In this document: positions 7,714-17,822 of the stretch, in pieces
Numbering within the stretch: position 1 is the stretch's first letter
Layout of the letters: each line of letters opens with the position of its first letter
Source of the DNA: Psychrobacter raelei
Lineage (GTDB): Bacteria; Pseudomonadota; Gammaproteobacteria; Pseudomonadales; Moraxellaceae
Length of the DNA: 64,000 bases
Direction: 5' to 3'
Assembly: GCF_022631235.3 (NCBI RefSeq)
Contig: NZ_CP093310.2
Span: 806,001 to 870,000, forward strand
Position numbers and translations under genes: made by a program
Notes under the pieces: generated by a model
Database searches by the model: none
What the model saw: the letters and a program-made list of their open reading frames with translations, nothing else
Told to the model about the DNA's origin: nothing

Positions 7714-7741
7714 TAAAGCCTGCTATAGCAAGGCTTTTTTT
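7714..7741 (+). terminator. Terminator-like hairpin ahead of the 325-residue unknown gene
   Basis: AAAGCCT and AGGCTTT arms around GCTATAGCA, followed by a run of seven T residues, form a standard intrinsic terminator. It may originally have served the small membrane-protein gene now separated by the tnpB element, or act as a leader attenuator for the gene starting at 7770. Confidence 0.65.
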
Positions 7742-7769
7742 AATTTTTACTCTACAGGCTTATTTGATT

Positions 7770-8744
7770 ATGCGATGGCAAGATGAACAGACTCAACAGG
7801 ATGTTAAGTTGAGACAAAGCAACCGACCAGATACTGGGTTTTTGTCTTGGTCAAATTATATAAAGGTGCATAAAGAGGATGCTGCCAAGCGGTATGAAGT
7901 GGCACAAGATTTTTTGCCGTGGCCGCTGGGCTTTAAAGAGTCGGTGCTGGCCTTAAGAGCGCTTATTAGAGATAAAAAAAAGCAACAGGTTAACTTTGAG
8001 TCTGAGCTGCACTCTTTATATCACTTAGCAGCTTGGGAGTCCTTCTATCCTAAGCATTCTACAGCACTTGATGAGCCAGGCTTCAAAATATTTGATTATA
8101 TGCCTGGGGGTATGATTACGGCTTTGGAAATAGAGTATCAAAAGCTTGGGTATGAACAATTAAAGCTGATTAATAAGACCGATGCCAAGCTGTTGGTTCA
8201 GTATTATGGCGAGCCGCAGCAGCACAGCACCTTATATGCCTTATACCCTAAATTGTGGCAACAAGCTGAAGCTCGATATGCTAAGAGCTTGCATGCCAGC
8301 AATAAGGCGGCGGATATTCAATTAACCTGCCAAGCGCTGACTCAGCCAAAAGCTCGGGGTAATACGCACAATACCTCTACTCAAGCCAGTACGCTGCCTG
8401 CTTCTGGTCTGAGTAGTGCCTCTAAAAAATATGATGCAACAGGCAAGGTGATAGCACCAGCTGCGAGAGCGCCTAGACCAAAAAAATATCCCAAGCTACA
8501 AGCACAGCATAAGTTGGGTCAGCGCCCAAGTAGCAAGCATAAGTATCTCAATAAAGCTGCCAAAGCCAAGCAGTTATCTCTACTTATGGTACAGGCCATA
8601 AAAGAGCGGACGATATTACAACAACGGTTGTCTCATATTAATGTGGCCAATATCAAGCAGACCCTTTCCAATAAAAAGCTGTTGTCTATATTGGGCGTAA
8701 GCTATCTGGTGGTTAACAGAGCCAGAAGGCTGCGTACTAAATAA
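7770..8744 (+). CDS. Unrecognised basic protein, possibly lineage-specific
   Basis: A 324- or 325-residue protein; the ATG at 7770 is preferred to a TTG at 7764, although no strong ribosome-binding site is visible. The N-terminal half (about 1-185) is a mixed, tryptophan- and tyrosine-rich region (FLSWSNYIKVHKED, FLPWPLGFKESVLALRAL, LYHLAAWESFYPKH) that looks like a folded domain. The middle (about 190-265) is Ala/Thr/Ser/Lys/Pro-rich low complexity. The C-terminus is basic and helical (AAKAKQLSLLMVQAIKERT, LLSILGVSYLVVNRARRL). No signal peptide or clear transmembrane segment is seen. I recognise no family and propose no function. Codon use resembles its neighbours, so it is probably a real native gene. 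Confidence 0.7.
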   Translation: MRWQDEQTQQDVKLRQSNRPDTGFLSWSNYIKVHKEDAAKRYEVAQDFLPWPLGFKESVLALRALIRDKKKQQVNFESELHSLYHLAAWESFYPKHSTALDEPGFKIFDYMPGGMITALEIEYQKLGYEQLKLINKTDAKLLVQYYGEPQQHSTLYALYPKLWQQAEARYAKSLHASNKAADIQLTCQALTQPKARGNTHNTSTQASTLPASGLSSASKKYDATGKVIAPAARAPRPKKYPKLQAQHKLGQRPSSKHKYLNKAAKAKQLSLLMVQAIKERTILQQRLSHINVANIKQTLSNKKLLSILGVSYLVVNRARRLRTK

Positions 8745-8888
8745 AACTGATTTACAGCAAGATAGGGCTATGTACAACATTCTATAGTTGATAGTATGTA
8801 ATCAAAAGGGATGTCAAAAAACCAAAGTCTTGCAAGATAAAGACTTTTAAGGCATAGAAATAATAGGGATAGGATCAAAAGAGGGGAG

Positions 8889-8965
8889 TGGTGCGCTCGG
8901 CGGGAATCGAACCCACGACCCTCGGCTTCGGAAACCGATACTCTATCCAACTGAGCTACGAGCGC
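8889..8965 (-). tRNA. tRNA-Arg (anticodon CCG)
   Basis: A 77-nt cloverleaf on the minus strand with acceptor arms GCGCTCG/CGAGCGC and an encoded ACCA tail. The D-loop is AGCTCAGTTGGATAGAG, the anticodon loop TTCCGAA lies in a TCGGT/GCCGA stem, and the T-loop is GGTTCGATTCC. The CCG anticodon reads CGG arginine codons. Confidence 0.97.
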
Positions 8966-9373
8966 ATACTTTGAGGTTTATTGAGTTACCAACAGGCAGA
9001 TGTCGACAAACACCCAGCTTCTTTTTTTGATGAAGGCTCCTCAAGGCCGCTAGTCTAGCAAAAACCAACAAAAAAACCAATCTTATCGCGCTTAATAAAT
9101 GACAAAGCCTAGGATAATTTGATACATTAGCCACCAATCCTGTTATTTGCACCAGTAAATTCGATAAAAAATGGCTGTTTGTCGAAACAGTCATCATAGA
9201 AACATGGCTTTTATCCCCCATTTCCCCTTATAATATGAGGGAAAAGAATTTATTGCTGGTTTTATACTGATAAGTTAAAACAATTCACTCAATCATACAC
9301 GACGGCCCAGTCAGCCAAGCGCCTATTAGCTGTAGCCACTGAGGCACGTCGCTCTAAAAAGAGATTGTGACGC
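8966..9373. other. Intergenic region between tRNA-Arg and the cytochrome gene
   Basis: About 410 bases with no supported gene. It should contain the tRNA-Arg promoter on the minus strand and that of the cytochrome gene on the plus strand. A possible -10 TATACT occurs at 9263-9268. I saw no repeat or attachment-site duplication of the tRNA 3' end. Confidence 0.5.
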
Positions 9374-10024
9374 ATGAAAAAAATCGCGATGTTATCCGCC
9401 GCCGCCATTCTTGGTCTTTCAGGTATTTCTTTAAGCCAGGCTGAAGATGCTGCTCCTGCAGCCGCAGCTGATCAAACCACGCAAGTGGCTGCCGAGACAA
9501 CCGATGCCGCTGCTGAAGCTCCTGCTGATGCGGCCACTGACGCAGCTACTACAGACGATGCTGCTGCCACTGATGGCGAAGCCGCTGCCGACGGTGAAGC
9601 TGCACCCGCTGCTCCTGCTGCACCAGAAGAGCCTATTCCACAAGATACACCTCAAGTTAAAAAACTTATCGCCTTATATCCTAAGCTAATTGAGCGTATC
9701 CAGCCTTATGGTAGAGTATGTTTCGATGGCGATGACAGCTGTGATATCACTTTAACCGCTTCAGGTGCCTCTGCAGATGGTAAGCCACGTGACGGTAAAG
9801 CAGTTTATGAATCTATCTGTCAAAACTGCCACGGTAGTGGGGTATTGGGTGCACCTAAATTTGGTGATAAAGGCTCATGGGCACCTCACGTAGCTAAAGG
9901 TAAAGCCACACTTTATGATCACGCTATGAATGGCTTCAATGCGATGCCTGCTCGTGGTGGTGCTGATATTCCTGATGAAGAAGTACACAACGCAGTTGAC
10001 TACATGGTTGAGCAATCTAGCTAA
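9374..10024 (+). CDS. Cytochrome c5-type monohaem protein with acidic Ala-rich spacer
   Basis: A 216-residue exported electron carrier. A signal peptide is predicted with cleavage after SQA (residue 23). Residues about 24-90 are an Ala/Asp/Glu/Thr/Pro low-complexity spacer. The C-terminal class I cytochrome domain has the haem site C149-x-x-C152-H153 and probable axial ligand M191 in NAMPARGG, the typical c5/class IE pattern. An extra cysteine pair, C116 and C123, lies before the haem domain. It probably shuttles electrons to a terminal oxidase in the periplasm. A hairpin terminator follows at 10104, so it appears monocistronic. Confidence 0.9.
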   Translation: MKKIAMLSAAAILGLSGISLSQAEDAAPAAAADQTTQVAAETTDAAAEAPADAATDAATTDDAAATDGEAAADGEAAPAAPAAPEEPIPQDTPQVKKLIALYPKLIERIQPYGRVCFDGDDSCDITLTASGASADGKPRDGKAVYESICQNCHGSGVLGAPKFGDKGSWAPHVAKGKATLYDHAMNGFNAMPARGGADIPDEEVHNAVDYMVEQSS

Positions 10025-10103
10025 TTATTGAACATAAAATTATTGGCTATAAATAGGCTAAATGGATAGCACTTAGCCTACCTAGTTTCTCACAATCATT
10101 CCT

Positions 10104-10133
10104 AAGACGCTTACTTAACGGTGAGCGTCTTTT
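10104..10133 (+). terminator. Terminator after the cytochrome c gene
   Basis: AAGACGCTTAC pairs with GTGAGCGTCTT around TTAACG (one G-U pair), ending in TTTT. It lies 80 bases after the cytochrome stop codon. Confidence 0.75.
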
Positions 10134-10394
10134 GTCGTTTACTATAATTTGCCATGAATGGTCCTATAACGTTCATCCATAGTTCAGATAACTGCCCTTA
10201 ATCGCCGGAATTAAAGCCGGCTACTAGCTGTTTTGCGATAACAGGGCGTGCCAATGTTTATTGCTGTTGCCAATTTGTGAGTATGTCACTACTTGGGTTT
10301 AATTTAACATTTTAGACACCATATATAGCAGCTCTCCTTACTCTAATTATCTTTTAATCCTACTCCTTTTAAAAGTTAGCAAAAATGTGATTTT
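10134..10394. other. Spacer upstream of the ABC exporter genes
   Basis: About 260 bases with no gene. The promoter of the two-gene ABC exporter is expected here. I could not identify a convincing -35/-10 pair, and only short inverted repeats are visible. Confidence 0.4.
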
Positions 10395-11360
10395 ATGACT
10401 ACAACAACTCCAGCATTACAAATTGAGAATCTCTCAAAAATCTATGGCAATGGCTTTACTGCGCTAAAAGATGTGAATCTGACGGTGCCTCAAGGCGGAT
10501 TTTTTGCGCTGCTTGGACCGAATGGGGCAGGAAAATCGACCATGATTGGCATTATTAGCTCACTGTTTAAGCCCACTGAAGGTAAGGTAAAAATCTTCGG
10601 TACGGATCTGTTGGCCAACCCCTCTATTGCCAAGCAGTATTTAGGTATCGTGCCGCAAGAGTTTAACTTCAACCAGTTTGAGAAGGTGGAAGACATCTTA
10701 ATTACTCAAGCTGGATATTTTGGTATTGCTGCTAAGGATGCCAAGCCACGAGCCAAAAAGCTTCTAACTGCACTGGGTCTTTGGGACAAGCGTGATAATA
10801 AATCCCGTGAGCTCTCTGGTGGTATGAAACGTCGACTGATGATTGCCCGAGCTTTGATACACAAGCCTAAGTTGCTTATCTTGGATGAGCCGACTGCTGG
10901 GGTAGATATTGAACTGCGCCGCTCGATGTGGGAGTTTATGCAGCAGATTAATGAGGAAGAAAATACCACCATTATCTTGACCACTCATTACCTAGAAGAA
11001 GCTGAGCAGTTGTGCCGCTATATAGCCATTTTGGATCATGGTGAAATCCGTATTAATACCGAGATGAAAAACCTATTGGCACAGTTGTCGGTCGAAACTT
11101 TCGTATTTGATTTAGAAAAGCCGCTGCAAGGTACCGTTAAGCTTACTGGCGTGACGGCGATTAAACAGCCTGATGCTCAAACCTTAGAGGTGACTTTAAC
11201 AGAGGGGGAGTCGTTGAACAGTGTCTTTGTTCAGCTAAGCGAGCAGGGTATTGAAGTGTCGAGTATGCGTAATAAAGCCAACCGTTTAGAGGAATTATTT
11301 ATGCGCTTAGTAGAGCAGGGTGTGGCGGGCAAAGACAGCATGAAGGAGGTGGGACTATGA
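10395..11360 (+). CDS. yadG: ABC exporter ATP-binding subunit (YadG-like)
   Basis: A 321-residue ATPase closely resembling E. coli YadG across its length. Walker A is GPNGAGKS (41-48), the Q-loop region is IVPQEFNFNQFE, the ABC signature is LSGGM (140-144), Walker B is LILDEP (161-166) and the switch histidine is in TTHYLEEAEQ. The C-terminus has the YadG-like SVFVQLSEQGIEVSSMRNKANRLEELF. It overlaps the permease gene by 4 bases (ATGA), so the two are translationally coupled and presumably form one exporter. The substrate is unknown for this family. Confidence 0.94.
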   Translation: MTTTTPALQIENLSKIYGNGFTALKDVNLTVPQGGFFALLGPNGAGKSTMIGIISSLFKPTEGKVKIFGTDLLANPSIAKQYLGIVPQEFNFNQFEKVEDILITQAGYFGIAAKDAKPRAKKLLTALGLWDKRDNKSRELSGGMKRRLMIARALIHKPKLLILDEPTAGVDIELRRSMWEFMQQINEEENTTIILTTHYLEEAEQLCRYIAILDHGEIRINTEMKNLLAQLSVETFVFDLEKPLQGTVKLTGVTAIKQPDAQTLEVTLTEGESLNSVFVQLSEQGIEVSSMRNKANRLEELFMRLVEQGVAGKDSMKEVGL

Positions 11361-12172
11361 GCCACAACACCAACACAGCAACTCGCCCACAGGATGGGTT
11401 AACAGTTGCTCAAAAGTGGATTGCTTTTCGCACTATTTTGGTAAAAGAAGTACGCCGTATTTTACGTATTTGGCCCCAAACGCTGCTGCCTCCGGTGATT
11501 ACCATGAGCTTGTATTTTGTCATCTTCGGTAAGATGATAGGCTCCCGTGTTGGCGAGATGGGCGGGGTGCCTTATATGCAGTTTATTGTGCCAGGCCTGA
11601 TTATGATGTCGGTCATTACCAACAGCTACTCAAACGTGGTCTCAAGCTTTTTTAGCGCTAAATTTACGTCAAGTATTGAAGAGCTTTTGGTATCTCCGGT
11701 ATCTAAGCATTCCATATTATTAGGCTATGTTGGTGGCGGTGTTTTCCGTGGTTTAATGATTGCCATTATTGTGTCTATTGTGGCGCAATTTTTTACCAAC
11801 TTAGGCATTGAGCACTGGTTTGTGATGATATTTACGGTGCTTGGTACCTCGGTGCTATTTTCATTGGGTGGTTTTATTAACGCAGTCTTTGCCCGCTCTT
11901 TTGATGACATCTCAATTATTCCAAGCTTTGTGCTCACCCCGTTAACTTATTTGGGCGGTGTGTTTTATTCACTGGAGAATTTGTCACCTTTTTGGCAAAA
12001 CGTTTCGCTACTCAACCCTATTGTGTATATGGTGAACTCGTTTCGATATGGCATCTTAGGGTATTCAGATGTGAATGTGTGGGCATCCATGGCGGCCATA
12101 TTCGTCTTTTGTTTGATTTTTTATGTCATCGCTTATCGTTTATTAGATAACGGCTCACGCTTAAGACTGTAA
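11357..12172 (+). CDS. yadH: ABC-2 type exporter permease (YadH-like)
   Basis: A 271-residue inner-membrane permease with about six hydrophobic segments. It has the ABC-2 pattern QFIVPGLIMMSVITNSYSNVVSSFF and the ending LTYLGGVFYSLENLSPFWQNVSLLNPIVYMVNSFRYG. It overlaps the ATPase gene by 4 bases and is its transport partner, as in the E. coli yadGH pair. The substrate is unknown. The next gene, queF, starts 142 bases later and is functionally unrelated. Confidence 0.93.
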   Translation: MSHNTNTATRPQDGLTVAQKWIAFRTILVKEVRRILRIWPQTLLPPVITMSLYFVIFGKMIGSRVGEMGGVPYMQFIVPGLIMMSVITNSYSNVVSSFFSAKFTSSIEELLVSPVSKHSILLGYVGGGVFRGLMIAIIVSIVAQFFTNLGIEHWFVMIFTVLGTSVLFSLGGFINAVFARSFDDISIIPSFVLTPLTYLGGVFYSLENLSPFWQNVSLLNPIVYMVNSFRYGILGYSDVNVWASMAAIFVFCLIFYVIAYRLLDNGSRLRL

Positions 12173-12314
12173 GCCTAAGACAGCTTGTCAATTATCAGGC
12201 ATATTTTGAATCAAATGCCGTATTTGCTTTGGCGTAACCTGTATTAACCCAAGCTTAAACCGCTCAAACCTCTTAAGATCTTGAGCAAACACATCAATTA
12301 GTAAGGATAAGATT

Positions 12315-13217
12315 ATGAGCATTCATGGCGTCTTAGGCGAAACCACCAGCTATCCAAAAACCTATCAGCCCGATACCCTTTATGCCATTGCACGCTCTTT
12401 AGGCCGTGATGCCATTGGTTGGGATGATGATAAATTGGCGGTGGGTGTAGATTGGTGGCATGCTTTTGAAATTTCATGGCTAAATCCTCAAGGCATCTCG
12501 CAGATGGCGGTGGCGCGCTTTTCTGTCCCCGCTCATTCGCCAAACATTGTTGAATCCAAGTCTTTAAAGCTGTATTTAAACAGCTTAAACTTCACCGAGT
12601 TTGACAGTAAGGCTGCGGTCGAGCAAACCATTGCTAAAGATTTATCAGCCTGTGTGGGTGCTGATGTGGGCGTTGAGCTGTTTGATTTAGATGCCATTAG
12701 TGCTGGCGATACACACCATTCAGGATTTTTGATTGCGCATCCGCAAGGCAAATGCATCGATAACGCATTGCAAGGCGCTGCTGTAAAAATTGAGCCGGTT
12801 GAGCACCCTGATGCCCGCTTATTGTTCGTACATGACACGCCAGTCAATAACAACTTAGCCGGCGCTGAGCCAGTATCAAGCTCGACGGCACAAGACTATC
12901 AGCTGTACTCAAATCTGCTGCGTAGTAATTGCCCGGTGACCAATCAGCCAGACTGGGGCACGTTATCAATTGAAATGACCACTGATGTGGCTGTCGATGA
13001 AGCCAGCTTATTGACCTATATTTTAAGCTTCCGTCAGCATAATGGCTTTCATGAGCAGTGTGTCGAGCAGATTTTTAGCGATGTGAGCCGCTACTTTAAG
13101 CCCTCAAAACTTATGGTACGGGCTTGGTATACTCGTCGCGGCGGTATTGATATTAATCCTTGCCGAGTTAGTGACCCAAGCTTATTACCAGCGCCTAGCC
13201 GTTTGGTACGTCAGTAA
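12315..13217 (+). CDS. queF: NADPH-dependent 7-cyano-7-deazaguanine reductase (queuosine pathway)
   Basis: A 300-residue protein, the length of the long type II (two-domain) QueF. It reduces preQ0 to preQ1 in queuosine biosynthesis for tRNA modification. The N-terminal domain contains ESKSLKLYLNSLNF (80-93), the QueF substrate-binding motif. The probable catalytic cysteine is C206 in LLRSNCPVTNQPDWG. The C-terminal domain contains FRQHNGFHEQCVEQIF and YTRRGGIDINPCR. No other que genes are in this window. Confidence 0.95.
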   Translation: MSIHGVLGETTSYPKTYQPDTLYAIARSLGRDAIGWDDDKLAVGVDWWHAFEISWLNPQGISQMAVARFSVPAHSPNIVESKSLKLYLNSLNFTEFDSKAAVEQTIAKDLSACVGADVGVELFDLDAISAGDTHHSGFLIAHPQGKCIDNALQGAAVKIEPVEHPDARLLFVHDTPVNNNLAGAEPVSSSTAQDYQLYSNLLRSNCPVTNQPDWGTLSIEMTTDVAVDEASLLTYILSFRQHNGFHEQCVEQIFSDVSRYFKPSKLMVRAWYTRRGGIDINPCRVSDPSLLPAPSRLVRQ

Positions 13218-14179
13218 TCAGCGTCTCTTTTGAGGATAAAAATAGCGCTATATTAAAAAAATATTAAGCCAAAATTAAGGGGGAGTAGTGGGGTAATATA
13301 ACCAATACTTTCCCTTATTTTTTTACTGATTAAAATTAGTAGGGTTTATTATTAAATTTATTTAGTTGACATCCCCTCCAAAACATCCGATTATAGGATT
13401 TTGATTAGTCAGTTAGCCTTCTCTATCGAGTTAGGTAACTTTAACGTAGCAACTATTGTTGGATTACCGTCCGCTATAGGGTGGCTACTTTAAATGTGAT
13501 GAATTAAGCCGTTTTTTTTGTGTTGTCATTGGTTTGACAACGGCTATTTTTAGCAAGCTGCGGCCTCTGTTTCAGGGACTTATCGGTCTACAGTGACTAA
13601 GTAATCAATCTGAATTTGGCATGTCTTGTTGGGAACGCGCCACTTTTAATTTAGATTGATGCCTATTAGATAATCTTTAACCCGATTTGTGGGTGTGATA
13701 AAGAGCCATATGCAGGCCCATCTCGCCAAATCACCAATCTTGTTAAACGACCACCTTAAGTCTTACTGCTCTGGTAAGACACTGCTGTAACCAGCAAAAT
13801 TAGGTTCACTGTATCTTTAAGCGCTCATATCACATGGCTAATGCCTGATGGTATTTTTTGTCATGTCTATAGGGTTATTAAATTGTATGGATATGACTTA
13901 TAAAATGTGCTTAAAATAATAATTTGAGTAAGGTTTAAATAAGTTTTAAACCGCCATTCAAAGTATGAGGTGTATACACTTGGTATGCTTTGCTGACCGG
14001 CAACTTTTATAGCGTGTGATTAAACGGTTACCCAGTTTTGGTGTTAGACAAAAATGCGAATGACCGGTTTAGTTATCACACCACTTTTATCATAAGCTTT
14101 TTAACAGGGCGCTGTTAATAATAAAGATTGATGATAAGGGTGATAAAAGCCTTAATAACATCCCGCAATAACAAAGGTG
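13218..14179 (+). promoter_or_regulatory. Long leader/regulatory region upstream of ilvI
   Basis: About 960 bases without a supported gene. A promoter candidate is TTGACA (13366-13371), then 17 bases, then GATTATA. A GTTGTCA/TGACAAC stem-loop follows in an AGCCGTT...AACGGCT context near 13500-13550 and ends in a T-run. A 23-codon open frame (13848-13919, beginning MVFFVMSIGLL) has several Val, Ile and Leu codons but no clear ribosome-binding site. Close to ilvI, CTTTTATCA (14084-14092) can pair with TGATAAAAG (14141-14149), enclosing the perfect hairpin TTAACAG/CTGTTAA (14101-14118). Its length and structures suggest leader-mediated control, but no standard attenuator is proven. Confidence 0.5.
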
Positions 14180-16012
14180 ATGACAGTGACCCAAACAACC
14201 CAAAGCCCTAACATGACAGGGCACACTCAGACAGCGCACGCGGCCATTAATTTTGGCAAAAAGCGTGAACTTTTAGAAAATGGCGATGGGCCAATCATGC
14301 TCTCTGGTGGCGAAATGCTGGTCCAGGCCTTAATTGATCAGGGCGTTGAGTATATTTTTGGTTATCCAGGTGGTGCGGTATTGCACATTTATGATGCCAT
14401 ATTTAAGCAAGATGCCATTGAGCATTTACTGGTGCGTCATGAGCAAGCCGCTGGTCACATGGCGGATGCTTATTCTCGCAGAACGGGCAAAACAGGTGTG
14501 GTATTGGCCACATCAGGCCCTGGCGCTACCAACACCGTCACTGCTATTGCCACCGCGTTTATGGATTCTATCCCTATGGTGGTCATCTCCGGTCAGGTGC
14601 CTAAGTACTTAATCGGTGACGATGCTTTCCAAGAAACAGATATGGTGGGCGTGTCGCGTCCGATCGTAAAACACAGCTTCCAAGTGCGCCATGCCAGCGA
14701 AATACCCGGTATTATCAAAAAAGCATTTTATATTGCAGAGTCCGGCCGTCCAGGTCCTGTGGTCATCGATATTCCCAAAGATACCACTGCGCCGCATGAA
14801 AAATATGAATACAACTATCCTGATTCAGTCAGCATGCGCTCCTATCAGCCTTCAGTAAAAGGCCACAGTGGTCAGATTAAAAAAGCCATTGAGACTTTAT
14901 TAGGCGCCAAACGCCCCATCTTATATTCAGGCGGCGGCGTGATTATTGGTAATGCTCACAAAGAGCTGACCGAGCTTGCTCATAAGCTCAACTTACCCGT
15001 CACCAATACTTTAATGGGTTTGGGCGGCTTTCCAGGTTCAGACCGTCAGTTCCTAGGTATGCTGGGTATGCACGGCACTTATGAAGCCAACATGACCATG
15101 CACCATGCCGATGTTATCTTGGCGGTGGGGGCGCGCTTTGATGACCGCGTGACCAATAATGTGCAGAAATTCTGTCCAAACGCCACCATCATTCATATTG
15201 ATATCGATCCGGCCTCTATTTCTAAGACCATCATGGCCGATATTCCTATCGTTGGTGATGTAAAGTCGGTATTGAGCGACATACTTGAGCAGCTAAAAGG
15301 CGATGACAAACAGCTAGATCAGCCCGCCTTACTTGACTGGTGGTCGCAGATTAATGAATGGCGTAAGCGTCATGGCCTACGTTATGACACCAATACAGAT
15401 GAAGGCATGAAGCCGCAAGCTGTGGTTGAAAAATTGTATGAGCTGACTGAGGGTAAAGCGATTATTACCAGTGATGTGGGTCAGCATCAGATGTTCGCTG
15501 CACTATATTATAAGTATGATGAGCCGCGCCAGTGGTTAAACTCAGGTGGCCTTGGCACCATGGGTGTGGGCCTGCCTTATGCTATGGCAGCCAAATTGGT
15601 TGAACCTGAGCGTGATGTGGTGTGTATCACCGGTGAAGGCTCTATTCAGATGAATATCCAAGAGCTGTCTACTTGCTTCCAGTATGGTTTACCGGTGAAG
15701 ATTTTATGCTTAAATAACGCTCAGCTGGGCATGGTAAAGCAGTGGCAGGATATGCTCTATGAAGGCCGCCATGCCTCATCTTACATGGAGTCACTACCTG
15801 ACTTTGTGAAACTGGCTGAAAGCTATGGTCACGTTGGTATCAAAATTACCGACCCAGAAAAGCTTGATGAGCAATTGGCTCAAGCCCTTGCCATGAAAGA
15901 TAAATTGGTATTTATTGACGTGTATGTGAACCGTCATGAGCACGTTTATCCAATGCAGGTTGCGGGTCAGTCGATGCGCGATATGTGGTTATCTAAGGGG
16001 GAGCGTACCTAA
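14180..16012 (+). CDS. ilvI: Acetolactate synthase large (catalytic) subunit
   Basis: About 610 residues. It is the ThDP-dependent enzyme forming acetolactate or acetohydroxybutyrate in branched-chain amino acid synthesis. Visible motifs are [23 protein letters not shown], the catalytic-glutamate stretch [15 protein letters not shown], and the ThDP-binding [12 protein letters not shown]...CLNN. An N-terminal extension of about 30 residues precedes the conserved core. Starts at GTG 14177, ATG 14180 and GTG 14186 are all possible; AAAGG fits 14186 best by spacing. It overlaps ilvH by one base, so the two subunits are coupled. ilvI is preferred over ilvB because of the ilvH partner and linked ilvC. 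Confidence 0.95.
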   Translation: MTVTQTTQSPNMTGHTQTAHAAINFGKKRELLENGDGPIMLSGGEMLVQALIDQGVEYIFGYPGGAVLHIYDAIFKQDAIEHLLVRHEQAAGHMADAYSRRTGKTGVVLATSGPGATNTVTAIATAFMDSIPMVVISGQVPKYLIGDDAFQETDMVGVSRPIVKHSFQVRHASEIPGIIKKAFYIAESGRPGPVVIDIPKDTTAPHEKYEYNYPDSVSMRSYQPSVKGHSGQIKKAIETLLGAKRPILYSGGGVIIGNAHKELTELAHKLNLPVTNTLMGLGGFPGSDRQFLGMLGMHGTYEANMTMHHADVILAVGARFDDRVTNNVQKFCPNATIIHIDIDPASISKTIMADIPIVGDVKSVLSDILEQLKGDDKQLDQPALLDWWSQINEWRKRHGLRYDTNTDEGMKPQAVVEKLYELTEGKAIITSDVGQHQMFAALYYKYDEPRQWLNSGGLGTMGVGLPYAMAAKLVEPERDVVCITGEGSIQMNIQELSTCFQYGLPVKILCLNNAQLGMVKQWQDMLYEGRHASSYMESLPDFVKLAESYGHVGIKITDPEKLDEQLAQALAMKDKLVFIDVYVNRHEHVYPMQVAGQSMRDMWLSKGERT

Positions 16013-16506
16013 TGCAACAACATCTAATCTCTGTACTAATGGAAAACGAAGCTGGGTCGCTTTCACGCCTTGTTGGATTGTTTTCGCAGCGTGGCTATAA
16101 CATCGAGACACTAAACGTAGCCCCAACAGAAGACGAAACTATCTCACGCTTGACGTTGACCACCAATGCCAGTGCCGAAAAAATCGAACAAATTACCAAG
16201 CACTTGCACAAGCTGATTGAAGTGATTAAGGTCATTAACCTAAGCGGAAATGATCATGTTGAGCGTGAGCTTATGCTGATAAAAGTACGCGCCACTGGCA
16301 GTGCCCGAGCTGAGGTTAAACGTAGTGCTGATATCTTCCGTGCTCAAATTGTGGATGTCACCTCAAACATGTATACCATCCAGATCGTCGGTGATGAAGC
16401 TAAGCTTGATGGATTTATTGAAGTAATTGGCCATGAGCGTATTTTAGAAGTGGTTCGCTCAGGGGTTATCGGTATTTTACGTGGGGAGCGCACCCTTAGC
16501 GTTTAG
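16012..16506 (+). CDS. ilvH: Acetolactate synthase small (regulatory) subunit
   Basis: A 164-residue regulatory subunit starting within the stop codon of the large-subunit gene. The N-terminal ACT domain has the pattern HLISVLMENEAGSLSRLVGLFSQRGYNIE-type start (first 33 residues), and the C-terminal ALS_ss domain contains RELMLIKVRA and VGDEAKLDGFIEVI. It confers feedback inhibition by valine in characterised homologues. Length matches E. coli IlvH. The next gene, ilvC, follows after 109 bases. Confidence 0.95.
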   Translation: MQQHLISVLMENEAGSLSRLVGLFSQRGYNIETLNVAPTEDETISRLTLTTNASAEKIEQITKHLHKLIEVIKVINLSGNDHVERELMLIKVRATGSARAEVKRSADIFRAQIVDVTSNMYTIQIVGDEAKLDGFIEVIGHERILEVVRSGVIGILRGERTLSV

Positions 16507-16612
16507 TTAGGGAAATTTTAAGCTAAGCCAAAAAAAGGTGTTATATTTAAAGGTTGAATTTCAACATAATCAATTATTTTCAAGGTGATTGAAAGTATTT
16601 AAAAAGGACTAA

Positions 16613-17632
<1,020 letters not shown>

Positions 17633-17680
17633 GTCGCTTAGTTTAAGGTAGCACAATAGACTGGCTACGATGAGCCGTCG

Positions 17681-17711
17681 GCCCACATGTTATTAAGCAT
17701 GTGGGCTTTTT
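17681..17711 (+). terminator. Terminator of the ilvIHC unit
   Basis: GCCCACATG (17681-17689) pairs perfectly with CATGTGGGC (17698-17706), followed by TTTTT. It is the first strong terminator downstream of ilvI. Confidence 0.9.
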
Positions 17712-17822
17712 GGTTTTCAGTGCGCTTGTCAGTGTGCTTGAATGACAAGAACAATAGCTCAATATACGCCCAATGTGGCGTGTAAAATACGGCAATTTTA
17801 ATAATAAAAAAGAGATGGTGTT

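Noticed and set aside
8889..9100. tRNA-Arg as an integration site
   Set aside because: No integrase, no duplicated tRNA 3' end and no foreign-looking genes are visible nearby.
8943..9221. Minus-strand ORF running into tRNA-Arg
   Set aside because: It overlaps the tRNA gene and has no recognisable domain or start signal.
13848..13919. 23-codon ORF as a classical ilv leader peptide
   Set aside because: It has some Val/Ile/Leu codons but no run of them and no ribosome-binding site, so it is kept only as a weak candidate within the leader entry.
13959..13992. Palindrome CAAAGTAT...ATGCTTTG around GTGTATACAC as an operator
   Set aside because: Symmetry is imperfect, with several mismatches around the centre; too weak to call a site.
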